Assembly: GCA_017425245.1 (NCBI GenBank)
Contig: JAFOOX010000046.1
Span: 1 to 43,306, forward strand
DNA: 43,306 nt
Source: Gammaproteobacteria bacterium
GTDB taxonomy: Bacteria > Pseudomonadota > Gammaproteobacteria > Enterobacterales > Neiellaceae
Reading direction: 5' to 3'
Part shown: in pieces, positions 1 to 8,745 of the stretch
Layout of the letters: the number at the start of each line of letters is the position of its first letter
How positions within the stretch are numbered: position 1 is the stretch's first letter
The notes under the pieces: generated by a model
Databases searched by the model: none
What the model was told of the DNA's origin: nothing
Seen by the model: only the letters and a program-made list of their open reading frames with translations
Position numbers and translations under genes: made by a program

Positions 1-141
1 CACTTGGCCCAACAGCCGCATCGACGAGCTGCTACCCATCCCCCTCAACACCTGACTGTCAGTGCGAGTGCATCCCTTCCGCATACTTACACGATGCCAG
101 TCACCACTGCCTGAAGACAGGTGGTGGCGTTGGACGCTTAC
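1..141 (+). mobile_element. IS66-family insertion sequence, right end (partial)
   Basis: This is the 3' end of an IS66-type element whose body lies outside the window. It contains the transposase C-terminus (2-55) and about 85 bp of non-coding end. The end finishes at 141 with CGCTTAC, the complement of the GTAAGCG tip typical of IS66 terminal repeats. Read from the outside, this end (GTAAGCGTCCAACGCCACC) closely resembles the sequence starting at 43120 (GTAACCGTTCAACAGCCCC), as expected for left and right inverted repeats of one IS type. No target duplication can be tested because the other end is not visible. Confidence 0.7.
2..55 (+). CDS. IS66-family transposase, C-terminal fragment (truncated by window edge)
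   Basis: Seventeen residues are visible before the TGA at 53-55. They include the stretch NSRIDELLP, which resembles the conserved end of IS66 TnpC proteins (typically NRIDELLPW). The rest of the protein lies upstream of the window. The identification rests on this short tail plus the IS66-like terminal repeat at 141. By itself the peptide would be too short to name. Confidence 0.6.
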   Translation, partial: TWPNSRIDELLPIPLNT

Positions 142-229
142 GCTACAGCGCGTCGAGCCTGGGTTCAAAGTGTGCAGTGCCGAGGCGGATGGCTGAGCCA
201 TTTACCTGGCGCAGGGGATTGCGCACATC

Positions 230-652
230 TTAGGCTTGCGGTTCCCACGGATTAATGACGGACACACCCGCCGCTTCAAAGGGAGCAGTGTCTCGTGTTG
301 CCACGATGAAACCCCGCGAGGCCGCAATCGCGGCGATGTAGCCGTCAGGTGTTGGAAATCCCCTCCGGCCTGTCTTTGCCGTCATCGCCAACTCGGCAAA
401 GTGCCGTGCTGCATCGGTATCGAATGGCAACACCCGGTCCATGAACAACCCCATCAGACCGTCAAGGGCCTGGGCCAGCCTCTCCTTGCGTTTGCCAGCC
501 GGAAGTGCGGCGATGCCAAATAACAGTTCAGCCAGCGTCACGCTGGACAGGTAAAGCGTCTCTGCGGCTTGAACGTTCAGCCAAGCGAGTGTGTTCGGGT
601 GAGGCTCGGGCTTCATCGCTTCGGAAATGACATTGGTATCGAGGAGGATCAT
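230..652 (-). CDS. fitB: PIN-domain ribonuclease toxin, FitB/VapC type
   Basis: This is the toxin of a type II toxin-antitoxin pair, 140 aa, the usual size for a single PIN domain. The four acidic residues expected to bind the catalytic metal are visible: D5 in MILLDTN, E42 in TLAELLFG, D103 in TPDGYIAA and D121 in ATRDTAPF. VapC/FitB proteins cleave RNA, often tRNA, when freed from the antitoxin. The sequence pattern (AELLFGIAALPAGKR and the final INPWE) is closest to FitB of the gonococcal FitAB system. The start codon overlaps the antitoxin stop by 4 nt (ATGA), so the two are translationally coupled. The symbol is by family resemblance. The actual RNA target cannot be inferred. Confidence 0.9.
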   Translation of the reverse strand: MILLDTNVISEAMKPEPHPNTLAWLNVQAAETLYLSSVTLAELLFGIAALPAGKRKERLAQALDGLMGLFMDRVLPFDTDAARHFAELAMTAKTGRRGFPTPDGYIAAIAASRGFIVATRDTAPFEAAGVSVINPWEPQA

Positions 653-903
653 TCAAACCTCAGTGGCTCGGCCGGCGTCTTGTCTCTCACCTGGTCAAAG
701 AGGTCGAAATCTTCGTTTGTCAGTCCGATCTTGGTGCCCAATGCCGAGAGGGCGTCCCCCATGCGAAGACGCGCCTTGGGCTTGACTGCGGCAGCCAGAA
801 TCTCCCGGACTTCGGCCTCGGTGCTGCGCCCATGTTTAGCGGCCTGCACACGCAAGGCGCGATGTACGTCGTCGGGGAGATTGCGCACTGTCAGCATTGC
901 CAT
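649..903 (-). CDS. fitA: FitA-like ribbon-helix-helix antitoxin
   Basis: This is an 84-aa antitoxin partner of the adjacent PIN toxin. The N-terminus, MLTVRNLPDDVHRALRVQA, is a classic Arc/MetJ-type ribbon-helix-helix: a short beta strand for DNA binding followed by two helices. The C-terminal part (about 50-84) should wrap the toxin. I place the start at 903 because a strong GAGGTGA ribosome site lies at 908-914. An upstream in-frame ATG at 939 would put the operator inside the gene. In this family the antitoxin or the FitAB complex binds its own promoter, and a matching palindrome is visible just upstream. Confidence 0.88.
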   Translation of the reverse strand: MAMLTVRNLPDDVHRALRVQAAKHGRSTEAEVREILAAAVKPKARLRMGDALSALGTKIGLTNEDFDLFDQVRDKTPAEPLRFE

Positions 904-921
904 GGCGTCACCTCGTTTAAG

Positions 922-966
922 TGCATTCAATGCATGCAATTTAGTCTCGCGAATGCGCTTTCACAA
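922..966 (-). promoter_or_regulatory. fitAB promoter and palindromic operator
   Basis: On the minus strand a -35 TTGTGA (961-966) and a -10 TAAATT (938-943) are separated by exactly 17 bp. Downstream lies a perfect 13-bp palindrome, TGCATTCAATGCA (922-934), overlapped by TGCATGCA (931-938). The predicted start site falls inside the palindrome, so binding there would block initiation. That fits autorepression of a ribbon-helix-helix toxin-antitoxin operon. Both hexamers match consensus at 4 of 6 positions. Operator assignment is inference. Confidence 0.65.
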
Positions 967-1308
967 GAGCTGCTCTCCTGCTCATAGCCACGCTCGTTGC
1001 TGATCCGCTGCTCCAAGGTTCTAGCCGGCGCCCTGTTTTTCATTGCAAAGATCTTTGCTCCCGCACCTGCCCAAATTTGGCCCTTATATGGACTTTTCGT
1101 TTGTTTGCGCTTAGCCTACCTCTAGGCTGGTGTAGCGCCTACGTTGGCTTTCTCTTGGTCGCATGTGTGCCACGCATGACGTGAACTGGTCTGTAGATAA
1201 TTGATTTATATGGGCTAAAGCCATCTTTCCCGGCTCACGGACGAAATGGGCCTAATTTTTTGGTCAGTTTGCGCAAGAGCGCAGCTGGCTCGCTACTTGG
1301 GGGTGGAT
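967..1308. other. Intergenic region between divergent toxin-antitoxin operons
   Basis: I see no convincing gene here. The segment separates the leftward fitAB promoter from the rightward Phd/RelE pair. An AT-rich patch near 1196-1215 (GATAATTGATTTATAT) is the likeliest place for the rightward promoter, but no well-spaced -35/-10 pair is evident. Confidence 0.4.
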
Positions 1309-1599
1309 ATGACCACTGCAATTTGGGCGCGGGTCACGCCGGTGTCCGCGTTTAAGAAACAACTGGCCTCGATGGATGTGTCGGAGCCGGTGATGGTGAC
1401 CCAGAACGGTGAGCCACTGTATGTGGTGCAGGACCCAGAACAGTACCGGTTCCAGCGTGAGCAGATGGCAATGCTGCGCATGCTGGCCTTCGCTGAAAAG
1501 GATACTGCAGTAGGTCGTGTGATGCCGTCATCGGAACTCCTCAACCGCCTGAAGAGCCGTAGCGATGAGTACCAACTGAATGAAACAGGCGAAGTTTGA
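1309..1599 (+). CDS. Phd/YefM-family antitoxin
   Basis: This is a 96-aa antitoxin-like protein. The N-terminal half (VTPVSAFKKQLASMDVSEPVMVTQNGEPLYVV) has the YefM/Phd fold signature, in which residues up to about 55 form the DNA-binding dimer. The phrase 'tQNGeplyVv' is the usual family core. The C-terminal half is a charged, probably disordered toxin-binding tail. The start at 1309 is chosen because GGGGGTGG (1299-1306) precedes it. An upstream in-frame ATG at 1246 lacks such a site. The gene overlaps the next by 20 nt, the arrangement of an antitoxin-first toxin-antitoxin operon. The family normally represses its own promoter. Confidence 0.85.
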   Translation: MTTAIWARVTPVSAFKKQLASMDVSEPVMVTQNGEPLYVVQDPEQYRFQREQMAMLRMLAFAEKDTAVGRVMPSSELLNRLKSRSDEYQLNETGEV

Positions 1600-1927
1600 A
1601 TACACCGAGACGTTTGCCTCACAGATGGATGCGCGCTTTCAACGGCTGGCCGGCAGTGTCGGCGGAAGGAGCGCTGAAGCAACGTTGATGGCTACTCTCC
1701 AGAGCTTCGAAGAGCGCGTTGGGGCACACCCGTTTAGCGCACCTGTGTGCAAAGAGATGGTCGATCTTGGGCGCGCCAATGTGCGCGAATATATCGATGT
1801 TGCACGTCAGCAACGGTTGATTTACCAGGTCTCGCCTGAAGGAGCAACGGTGACAGGTCTTCTGCTTTTGAGTACGCGGCAGAGTGTCGAGGAAGCGCTG
1901 GTTCAATACTGCTTGTGGCGAGAGTAG
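1580..1927 (+). CDS. RelE/ParE-superfamily toxin
   Basis: This 115-aa basic-to-neutral protein is encoded immediately after, and overlapping, a Phd/YefM antitoxin. It has the RelE/ParE pattern of N-terminal helices followed by a C-terminal beta sheet (VREYIDVARQQRLIYQV, then VTGLLLLSTRQSVEEALVQY). Members of this superfamily either cleave mRNA on the ribosome (RelE) or poison gyrase (ParE), and the sequence alone does not decide which. No Shine-Dalgarno is obvious, so translation is probably coupled to the antitoxin. The call leans partly on gene context, because the toxin itself is divergent. Confidence 0.75.
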   Translation: MKQAKFEYTETFASQMDARFQRLAGSVGGRSAEATLMATLQSFEERVGAHPFSAPVCKEMVDLGRANVREYIDVARQQRLIYQVSPEGATVTGLLLLSTRQSVEEALVQYCLWRE

Positions 1928-2241
1928 CTTCTGCATCTTAGGGCTGATGTGCTGCATCGGTTCACTCGGTCACAAAGGCCGAATGGGTAGACCGACACGA
2001 ACCGGTTGGCACTGCCACCTACCTCTATTTTTTGTATTGCAATGATTACCGCCCAAGGTAAGCCGCGGTGATTACGCCAGCCACAGTTACTTTCGCTGCA
2101 CTGGCGGCCCGCCAAGGCGCATTGTGTTGCCAGGCAGGTTACGGCAATAGCCAATTAGGCCGACTGTTGCTGTCCGTGTGGCGGACAGTGGCCGATAGTG
2201 ATGGCTAAGATGCGACCAACTGAGAGTAGGGCCAGGGACAG
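1928..2241. other. Intergenic region with two hairpins
   Basis: No gene is supported here. Two inverted repeats are visible. CGGTTC-ACT-CGGTC (1958-1971) pairs imperfectly with GACCG-ACAC-GAACCG (1990-2004), just after the toxin gene. CTGTCCG (2170-2176) pairs perfectly with CGGACAG (2182-2188) upstream of the exonuclease gene. Neither has a U-tract, so they are not standard terminators. Confidence 0.4.
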
Positions 2242-2814
2242 ATGATGGATGTGGCAGGCCATGCCTTAGGTGCCGGGCTGATTCTGGTAATCGATCTCGA
2301 AGCGACCTGCTTCGAGGCGCCCGAGTTGATGCCAGTGGCGATGGAGATCATCGAAGTCGGGGCCTGCGTGCTGGATCAACATGGGAAGGTGATAGATCGC
2401 TTTCAGACCTTTGTGCGGCCGCTTGAGCGGCCTCAGCTAACGGAGTTCTGTCGCTCGCTGACTGGCATTAGTCAGGCCGATGTCGACCAAGCTGTTTTGT
2501 GGCCAGAGGTGGCCGATGCCCTAGCAGCTTTTGCTGCCCGTCATCAGATCCGTCAGTGGGGGAGTTGGGGTGCCTTTGACCTCCAGCAGATCGCCCGTGA
2601 CTGCGTGCGTCACGGCTGCGCCGATCCGCTGGCCGGGATCGCCCACCGCAATCTCAAGCGGGAGTTTGCCAAGGCGCGCCGGATCCGCGAAGTAGGTATG
2701 AGCCGAGCGTTGACCATCGCCGGTTTAACGCTGGAGGGCAGCCACCATCGAGCTTTGGATGATGCCCTCAACATTGCCCGACTAGTGCCGGTATTGTCGG
2801 TAGCAGGCCGGTAA
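2242..2814 (+). CDS. 3'-5' exonuclease, DEDDh family (KapD/ERI-1 type)
   Basis: This 190-aa single-domain exonuclease degrades RNA or DNA from the 3' end using two metal ions. The full DEDDh set is visible: D18 and E20 in VIDLEATC, D113 in GSWGAFD, and H169 and D174 in HHRALDDALN. The early 'EIIEVGACVLD' and the 'GSWGxFD' motif are characteristic of the KapD/ERI1-like branch rather than DnaQ proper or oligoribonuclease. The length equals that of the free-standing family. It sits alone between a toxin-antitoxin pair and a tRNA gene, with no operon partner. The natural substrate is unknown; the ERI-1 branch acts on structured RNAs. Confidence 0.88.
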   Translation: MMDVAGHALGAGLILVIDLEATCFEAPELMPVAMEIIEVGACVLDQHGKVIDRFQTFVRPLERPQLTEFCRSLTGISQADVDQAVLWPEVADALAAFAARHQIRQWGSWGAFDLQQIARDCVRHGCADPLAGIAHRNLKREFAKARRIREVGMSRALTIAGLTLEGSHHRALDDALNIARLVPVLSVAGR

Positions 2815-3176
2815 CGGATGACTCAGTTGAGCGTGGCGCTGCTGATCTGTGGCGCTATTGATCATTCAGATCCCTTCAACAGTAGTTTTGACTAACCCCT
2901 GGGTTGTGACAGGTGCCTTTCTGGATCTTTGGCACAGCTGGCACAGTTGGGGTCCGCTGGACAGGGCGCAGGGGGCGCGCTAGCGTGTCGGAGAGGGGCT
3001 GAAACGCTGCTGTTGTTGACACAAATCTGGCACAGCAGCCGTCGTCAGTGCCATCGGGCACAGTAGCTAATCGATTGATGACTAACGAAATCTATCGAAA
3101 CGCGAAGTGGCACACCAAGGGCGCTCATTCGAGTCGTGACGATGATTGTTAAGTGCTTGATTTAAGAGACTTTAGA
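2815..3176. other. Intergenic region with repeated GGCACAG heptamers
   Basis: No gene is supported. The heptamer GGCACAG occurs four times on the + strand (2931-2937, 2940-2946, 3029-3035, 3057-3063), with a related GGCACAC at 3109-3115. There is no clear terminator for the leftward tRNA gene in its downstream flank. Confidence 0.4.
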
Positions 3177-3253
<77 letters not shown>

Positions 3254-3302
3254 TTTTCGGCGTAGTTGCTGTTTCCGGTGTTACTCCGTGACAGCGGCGC
3301 GC

Positions 3303-3331
3303 ATGTTATCCAAGTGGTTTGGGGCCTGCAA
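3303..3331 (-). promoter_or_regulatory. Promoter of tRNA-Val
   Basis: On the minus strand TTGCAG (3326-3331) and TAACAT (3303-3308) are spaced by exactly 17 bp. The -10 is followed by a GC-only discriminator, GCGCGCC, the hallmark of stringently controlled stable-RNA promoters. An eight-base A-run just upstream of the -35 resembles an UP element. Initiation would be about 40 nt before the mature tRNA 5' end. Confidence 0.75.
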
Positions 3332-3506
3332 GTTTTTTTTGCTGACAACTGGCAATGGCTGCAGTGGCGGCGTTTTCAGAGTTCAAATACTCTTCCATGG
3401 CTAACAGTTAGGCTATCTTTAGTGATGACGATCACGTTGCGGCCAACTGCCGTAGCAGCCAGGGGCTTGGCACTGATACTTGTTCTGTTGGTTGTCATAA
3501 GGATCA

Positions 3507-4346
3507 ATGACTGTGGAATTGAACGAGTTTGTCCAACTGCTGGTGCCCGCGCTTAAAGAGCACTTGTCTCAGGGCGAGCACACGTTGCTGGCACTGCCGG
3601 ATCAGGTGGTCCAAGTGCGCAGGGTCTGCAGTGACGACAACGCCGATGCCTATGATGTCGAGCGGGTGGTGGTGCAGGACGCCGCCTTTGCTGGTTACTT
3701 GCTGCAGTTGGCCAACTCGGCGCTCTATGGTTACGGTAAGGATGAATGCCGTCGCGTGCTTGACGCGATCCGCCGTCTTGGAGTGCAGCGCGTCGGTAGC
3801 CTGTCGTTGGTTTACATGTCGCGCCAGCTTCACCAGAGCACTAGTCTTGAACCGCGCTTTGTACCTTTACTGCAACGTAACTGGCTGCGTAGCTGGGAGA
3901 TGGTGCGAGGTGCTGGCGATCACTTTTGGCGGCGCCGAGGTAACAGTCTGCCGCACCATTTCAAGGTGGATGTTTCCGATGTGATCACTTCGGCGGTGCT
4001 CTTTTTCACCGGTGCGCTGGGCGTGATCACTGTTGCCGCCAGCGACAAGGACCTAGCCGCCCAGTTGGGTGGGGTAGAGCTGGAACAGATGGCACTGCGT
4101 ATCAATCACCGCGTCGTAGTGCCATTGTTGCAGTTTTGGGGCTTGGAAAAGAACTATGCCCAGCGTCTGTCGCTGCTGGAAGTGGAGGGCCCGGACCTCA
4201 ATGACATCGACTTTTTGCGTCTTACCGTGCTGACCCAAGCTAATCTGCGGCGCGATATGCCCTGGATCACCGAGCGGCATCTGGAGCATTGGCGTGAGCG
4301 TTTCGACCAACTCAATATTCCGGTTTCTGTGCCGCTGTCCGTCTAA
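3507..4346 (+). CDS. HDOD-domain protein
   Basis: This is a 279-aa cytoplasmic signalling-type protein. The HDOD domain (roughly residues 28-215) is shown by LPDQVVQVRRVCSDDNA, VVVQDAAFAGYLLQLANSALYG and LDAIRRLGVQRVGSLSL. These are the usual 'one HD-like domain after another' helices that lack the metal-binding HD pair. HDOD proteins act as scaffolds or regulators in stress, chemotaxis and second-messenger pathways and have no known enzymatic activity. No other domain (GGDEF, EAL, receiver) is attached. It is a single gene, possibly ended by the GC hairpin at 4387-4405. The specific role here is unknown. Confidence 0.82.
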   Translation: MTVELNEFVQLLVPALKEHLSQGEHTLLALPDQVVQVRRVCSDDNADAYDVERVVVQDAAFAGYLLQLANSALYGYGKDECRRVLDAIRRLGVQRVGSLSLVYMSRQLHQSTSLEPRFVPLLQRNWLRSWEMVRGAGDHFWRRRGNSLPHHFKVDVSDVITSAVLFFTGALGVITVAASDKDLAAQLGGVELEQMALRINHRVVVPLLQFWGLEKNYAQRLSLLEVEGPDLNDIDFLRLTVLTQANLRRDMPWITERHLEHWRERFDQLNIPVSVPLSV

Positions 4347-4386
4347 TCTGTCGAGATAATCGGCGTCCCTGTCAGCTCATGCTCAA

Positions 4387-4444
4387 CCCCCTCAACAGCA
4401 GGGGGAAATTGTGTAAAATGCCCGCTCTTGGCCGCCGTTGGCGG
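4387..4444 (+). promoter_or_regulatory. Candidate pheST promoter and leader hairpins
   Basis: A good -10 (TAAAAT, 4414-4419) lies about 55 nt before pheS, but the -35 at 17 bp spacing (CTCAAC) is poor. A CCCCC...GGGGG hairpin (4387-4391 with 4401-4405) overlaps that -35, and a CCGCC-GTT-GGCGG hairpin (4432-4444) lies in the leader. I see no Phe-rich leader peptide or terminator-antiterminator pair, so classic pheST attenuation is not supported. Confidence 0.4.
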
Positions 4445-4459
4445 TTCTTCCTCAGATAA

Positions 4460-5458
<999 letters not shown>

Positions 5459-5474
5459 GCCCGGGAGCTAGTAC

Positions 5475-7856
5475 ATGAAATTTTCTGAACAGTGGGTGCG
5501 CGAGTGGGTCAACCCGGGCGTTGATCGCGCGACGCTAGCCGAACAGCTGACCATGGCTGGTCTGGAAGTCGATGGTGTTAACCCGGTAGCCGCTTCGTTT
5601 AGCAACGTGGTGGTTGGCCAGGTAGTGGCCTGCCAGCAGCACCCGGATGCCGACAAATTGCGCGTGACCCAGGTTGATGTGGGCCGTGGCGAATTGCTGC
5701 CGATCGTCTGTGGCGCCGCCAATTGTCGCCTTGATCTCAAAGTGGCAGTGGCCATGGTCGGTGCTATATTGCCGGGCGATCTGGTGATCCGCGAAGCCAA
5801 GCTGCGCGGCCAGCCTAGCTTTGGCATGCTCTGCTCGGCTAAGGAGCTGGGTATCAGTGAAGAGGCTGATGGCCTGATCGAGCTGCCGGCCGATGCGCCG
5901 GTGGGGGCTGATCTGCGCACCTATCTCGGCCTGGATGATGTCACCATCGAGATTGGTCTCACCCCCAATCGCGCCGATTGTCTGGGCATTATTGGTGTCG
6001 CCCGGGATCTGGCGGTGATCAACGGCGTTGATCTGCTCGATGCTGGGCAGCAGCCTGTGGCTGCCACGATCAGCGACAGCCTTAGCATTCATCTGGACGC
6101 CCCGGCTGCCTGTCCGCGCTATCTGGGCCGGGTGGTGCGCAATATCAATCCGGGCGCCAGCTCACCGCTATGGATGAAAGAGAAACTGCGTCGCTGTGGG
6201 GTGCGCAGCATCGATCCGGTGGTGGACGTGACCAATTACGTGCTGCTGGAACTCGGTCATCCAATGCATGCCTTCGACCTCGATAAACTCGAAGGTGCCA
6301 TCCATGTACGTCTTGCCGCCAGTGGTGAGCAGTTGACCCTGCTTGATGGTCACACCGTAACCCTCGATGACAGCACCCTGCTCATTGCCGATGAGCGCAA
6401 GGCGCTGGCCATGGCCGGTATCTTCGGTGGTGCTGGAAGTGGTGTTAGTGGCGAGTCACGCCATATCTTTCTTGAAAGCGCCTTTTTTAACCCGACGGCG
6501 ATCGCCGGTCGGGCCCGTCGCTATGGTCTGAAGACCGATGCCAGCCACCGCTATGAGCGCGGCGTTGATCCAACACTACAGCGTCGCGCCATGGAGCGGG
6601 CCACCGAGCTGTTGCTGGCCATTGTCGGCGGCGACGCCGGCCCGGTCGTCGAGGCAGTGAGCGAAACTCATCTGCCGCAACGTCAGCCGGTAGCGCTGCG
6701 TCGTGCCCGGATTGGCAAGCTGCTTGGCCATGCTATTGATGATGCGACGGTCGAGGCCATTCTGGTGCGCCTTGGCCTGCAGACGACTGAGACCGCCGAC
6801 GGCTGGCTTTGTGTGCCGCCAGCGTTCCGCTTCGATATCGCTATCGAAGAGGATCTGATCGAAGAGATCGCCCGCATCTATGGCTACAACAACCTGCCCA
6901 AAGTACCACCGCAGGGCGGTCTGGCGATGCTGCCACAGGATGAAAGTCAGCTGGCGCTGGGCCGACTGCGCACGCTGTTGGTGGATCGCGACTATCAGGA
7001 AGCCATTACCTACAGCTTTGTCCATCCGCAGGAGCAGCAGTTGCTGTTCCCCGGGGAAGATGCGCTGATCCTGCCGCATCCAATTTCGGTTGAGATGTCG
7101 GCCATGCGCCTGTCGCTGTGGCCGGGTTTGTTGGCTGCGGTTCGTCACAACCGCAACCGTCAGCAGGGGCGGGTACGGCTGTTCGAAAGCGGCCTGCGTT
7201 ATCACCCCAAAGGGGGGGATGTGGTGGAGCAGCGGCCGATGCTGGCGGGTGTGATCAGCGGGCTTGTGACCAACGAACAGTGGGGACAAGCCAAACGCCC
7301 GGTCGATTTCTTCGATCTCAAGGCCGATGTTGAAGCACTGCTGGCGCTGACCGCCAAACGCGACAGTTTCTGCTTTGTGGCGGATCGCCACAAAGCCCTC
7401 CATCCGGGCCAGAGCGCCCGCATCGAGCGTGACGGTGAACGGGTCGGCTGGTTGGGGGCTTTGCACCCGAAAGCCGCAGAAGCACTGGGTCTGGACGGCC
7501 CGATCTACCTGTTCGAGCTGGACCTGCAGGCCATTGACCGCCGCAGTTTGCCACTGGCGCAGGAGCTGTCGCGCTTCCCCGCCAACCGTCGTGACATCGC
7601 GATCATCGTCGATGAGAATGTGAGCGCCGCCGCAGTTCTCGATGTGATCAGGAAATCTGGCGGAAATCAGTTAGTTGGCATAGACTTGTTCGACGTGTAC
7701 CAAGGCCGCGGTGTTCCCGCTGGTCACAAGAGCCTGGCGCTGGCGTTGACCCTGCAAGATCTGCAGCGAACGCTGGCGGATGACGATATCCAGGCCGTTG
7801 TGGCTGCAGTCGTTGCAGGTCTGCGTACTGAGTTGCAGGCAACCTTGAGGGAATAA
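5475..7856 (+). CDS. pheT: Phenylalanine--tRNA ligase beta subunit
   Basis: This is the 793-aa beta chain of PheRS (E. coli 795 aa). It shows the expected order: an N-terminal region with an EMAP-type tRNA-binding domain (about 40-150, [19 protein letters not shown]), the B3/B4 editing domain that removes mis-charged Tyr (about 210-390, with the [11 protein letters not shown] region), B5 (about 400-475), a degenerate catalytic-like core, and the ferredoxin-fold anticodon-binding domain at the C-terminus (about 700-793, [15 protein letters not shown]). It is co-transcribed with pheS and followed 4 nt later by ihfA. Confidence 0.98.
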   Translation: MKFSEQWVREWVNPGVDRATLAEQLTMAGLEVDGVNPVAASFSNVVVGQVVACQQHPDADKLRVTQVDVGRGELLPIVCGAANCRLDLKVAVAMVGAILPGDLVIREAKLRGQPSFGMLCSAKELGISEEADGLIELPADAPVGADLRTYLGLDDVTIEIGLTPNRADCLGIIGVARDLAVINGVDLLDAGQQPVAATISDSLSIHLDAPAACPRYLGRVVRNINPGASSPLWMKEKLRRCGVRSIDPVVDVTNYVLLELGHPMHAFDLDKLEGAIHVRLAASGEQLTLLDGHTVTLDDSTLLIADERKALAMAGIFGGAGSGVSGESRHIFLESAFFNPTAIAGRARRYGLKTDASHRYERGVDPTLQRRAMERATELLLAIVGGDAGPVVEAVSETHLPQRQPVALRRARIGKLLGHAIDDATVEAILVRLGLQTTETADGWLCVPPAFRFDIAIEEDLIEEIARIYGYNNLPKVPPQGGLAMLPQDESQLALGRLRTLLVDRDYQEAITYSFVHPQEQQLLFPGEDALILPHPISVEMSAMRLSLWPGLLAAVRHNRNRQQGRVRLFESGLRYHPKGGDVVEQRPMLAGVISGLVTNEQWGQAKRPVDFFDLKADVEALLALTAKRDSFCFVADRHKALHPGQSARIERDGERVGWLGALHPKAAEALGLDGPIYLFELDLQAIDRRSLPLAQELSRFPANRRDIAIIVDENVSAAAVLDVIRKSGGNQLVGIDLFDVYQGRGVPAGHKSLALALTLQDLQRTLADDDIQAVVAAVVAGLRTELQATLRE

Positions 7857-7860
7857 GTCT

Positions 7861-8172
7861 ATGGCGTTGACCAAAGCCGACATTGCCCAGCACCTGAGTG
7901 ACCGCTTGGGCTTTACCAAACGCGACGCCAAGGATCTGGTAGAGCTGTTTTTTGAAGAGATCCGCAGCGCGCTTGAAGCGGGCGAGCCGGTCAAATTGTC
8001 CGGCTTTGGCAATTTCGAACTGCGCGACAAGAATCAGCGACCGGGGCGTAACCCGAAAACTGGTGAGGACATTCCGATCTCGGCGCGGCGGGTAGTGACC
8101 TTCCGTCCGGGGCAGAAGCTCAAGGCCCGGGTCGAAGGCTCAACGGCTGAAATTGAGGACGGTGACGACTAA
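7861..8172 (+). CDS. ihfA: Integration host factor subunit alpha
   Basis: This 103-aa nucleoid protein forms the IHF heterodimer with IhfB and bends DNA by about 160 degrees at specific sites. The HU/IHF fold is clear: [30 protein letters not shown], and the minor-groove arm [28 protein letters not shown] with the intercalating proline of RNPKTG. The tail is slightly longer and more acidic than in E. coli (99 aa). Its place after pheT is the conserved pheST-ihfA operon. IHF often assists sigma-54 promoters such as the one proposed at 29941, but no IHF site was assigned there. Confidence 0.97.
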   Translation: MALTKADIAQHLSDRLGFTKRDAKDLVELFFEEIRSALEAGEPVKLSGFGNFELRDKNQRPGRNPKTGEDIPISARRVVTFRPGQKLKARVEGSTAEIEDGDD

Positions 8173-8237
8173 GTTAGTCGGCCGTCCAGTGGGCAATCCT
8201 GTCCAGTTTGCGCCAGATCAAGCTAGATTGACCTCGA

Positions 8238-8258
8238 CGGCCACATGATGTGGCCGTT
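8238..8258 (+). terminator. Probable terminator after ihfA
   Basis: ACGGCCAC (8238-8245) pairs perfectly with GTGGCCGT (8251-8258) across an ATGAT loop. It is followed by TGGTGTTTATGG, a weak and interrupted U-tract. It lies 65 bp after the ihfA stop. Efficiency is uncertain. Confidence 0.55.
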
Positions 8259-8377
8259 GGTGTTTATGGCGCCTCCCGATTTTGTAACCCGCTTTCAGCG
8301 CGAGCCATCGTCTTGGGGTTAGCCCCCGGTTTTGTGTGACAGCTCTCAAATTTTCATGTTGTCGGGTGACGAATCAC

Positions 8378-8393
8378 TGTGATAGAGTTCACA
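8378..8393 (+). promoter_or_regulatory. CRP-binding site upstream of ybfA
   Basis: TGTGATAGAGTTCACA matches the CRP core consensus TGTGA-N6-TCACA at every fixed position. It is centred about 37 bp before the ybfA start codon, with the Shine-Dalgarno only 18 bp downstream. That position is too close to the gene for simple class I or II activation from a downstream promoter. It may overlap the core promoter, so repression is as plausible as activation. Confidence 0.7.
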
Positions 8394-8422
8394 TCAACGA
8401 CACAGCTGACAGGAGGTTCATC

Positions 8423-8623
8423 ATGTATCAGTCGTACGCCCCTTGGGTTGTCCTGGTTCGCCGCCTGTTCGCTGTTGTGGTTGGATGTATAGCCTTTCCT
8501 TTTGCCATTTGGCGCGCGGATCGGGCCCGTTTGTACAGTTATCTCCATCGCTACTGGCTGAAAACCAGCGAGCAGCCGGTGTGGATGGCTGAGAATGAAC
8601 GGTCGGTACGTGAACTGTTTTGA
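8423..8623 (+). CDS. ybfA: YbfA-like small membrane protein (DUF2517)
   Basis: This 66-aa protein has one hydrophobic segment (about 8-28, WVVLVRRLFAVVVGCIAFPF) followed by a conserved basic/aromatic region, DRARLYSYLHRYWLKTSEQPVWM. That pattern (RRxxAV...DRARFYSYLHRVWxKTSxxPVWM) is the one I recall for E. coli YbfA, of unknown function. A textbook AGGAGG (8411-8416) precedes the ATG. It sits upstream of ybgA and phrB; ybfA is also in the ybgA-phr neighbourhood in E. coli. It is a single-gene unit with a CRP site in front and a strong terminator behind. Confidence 0.8.
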   Translation: MYQSYAPWVVLVRRLFAVVVGCIAFPFAIWRADRARLYSYLHRYWLKTSEQPVWMAENERSVRELF

Positions 8624-8654
8624 AAGCTGAGTAAGCTTCTCCCCAAATTAAACG

Positions 8655-8680
8655 GCGGAACGCAAGTTCCGCTTTTTTTT
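8655..8680 (+). terminator. Rho-independent terminator of ybfA
   Basis: GCGGAAC (8655-8661), a GCAA tetraloop and GTTCCGC (8666-8672) form a perfect 7-bp hairpin. It is followed directly by eight T (8673-8680). It separates ybfA from the ybgA-phrB operon. Confidence 0.95.
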
Positions 8681-8745
8681 GCCGTTTTCGATCCCTTTTT
8701 TCCTGCGCGCGTAACAATTAGAAAAAGAGCGAGTTGGAGAAACGG

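Noticed and set aside
3109..3125. TGGCAC with a GC 12 bp later as a sigma-54 promoter
   Set aside because: The -12 block is GGGC instead of TTGC, there are no NtrC-type sites near it, and it points at an antisense tRNA.
6576..7466. 296-codon minus-strand frame inside pheT
   Set aside because: It is antisense to a certain core gene, has no ribosome site and no family resemblance.
8689..8715. CGATCC followed 15 bp later by CGTAAC before ybgA, resembling an ECF11 (RpoE-ChrR) promoter
   Set aside because: The spacing and -10 fit the known TGATCC-type promoters only loosely, and part of the region is the T-rich flank of the ybfA terminator. Not strong enough to annotate without a motif search across the genome.
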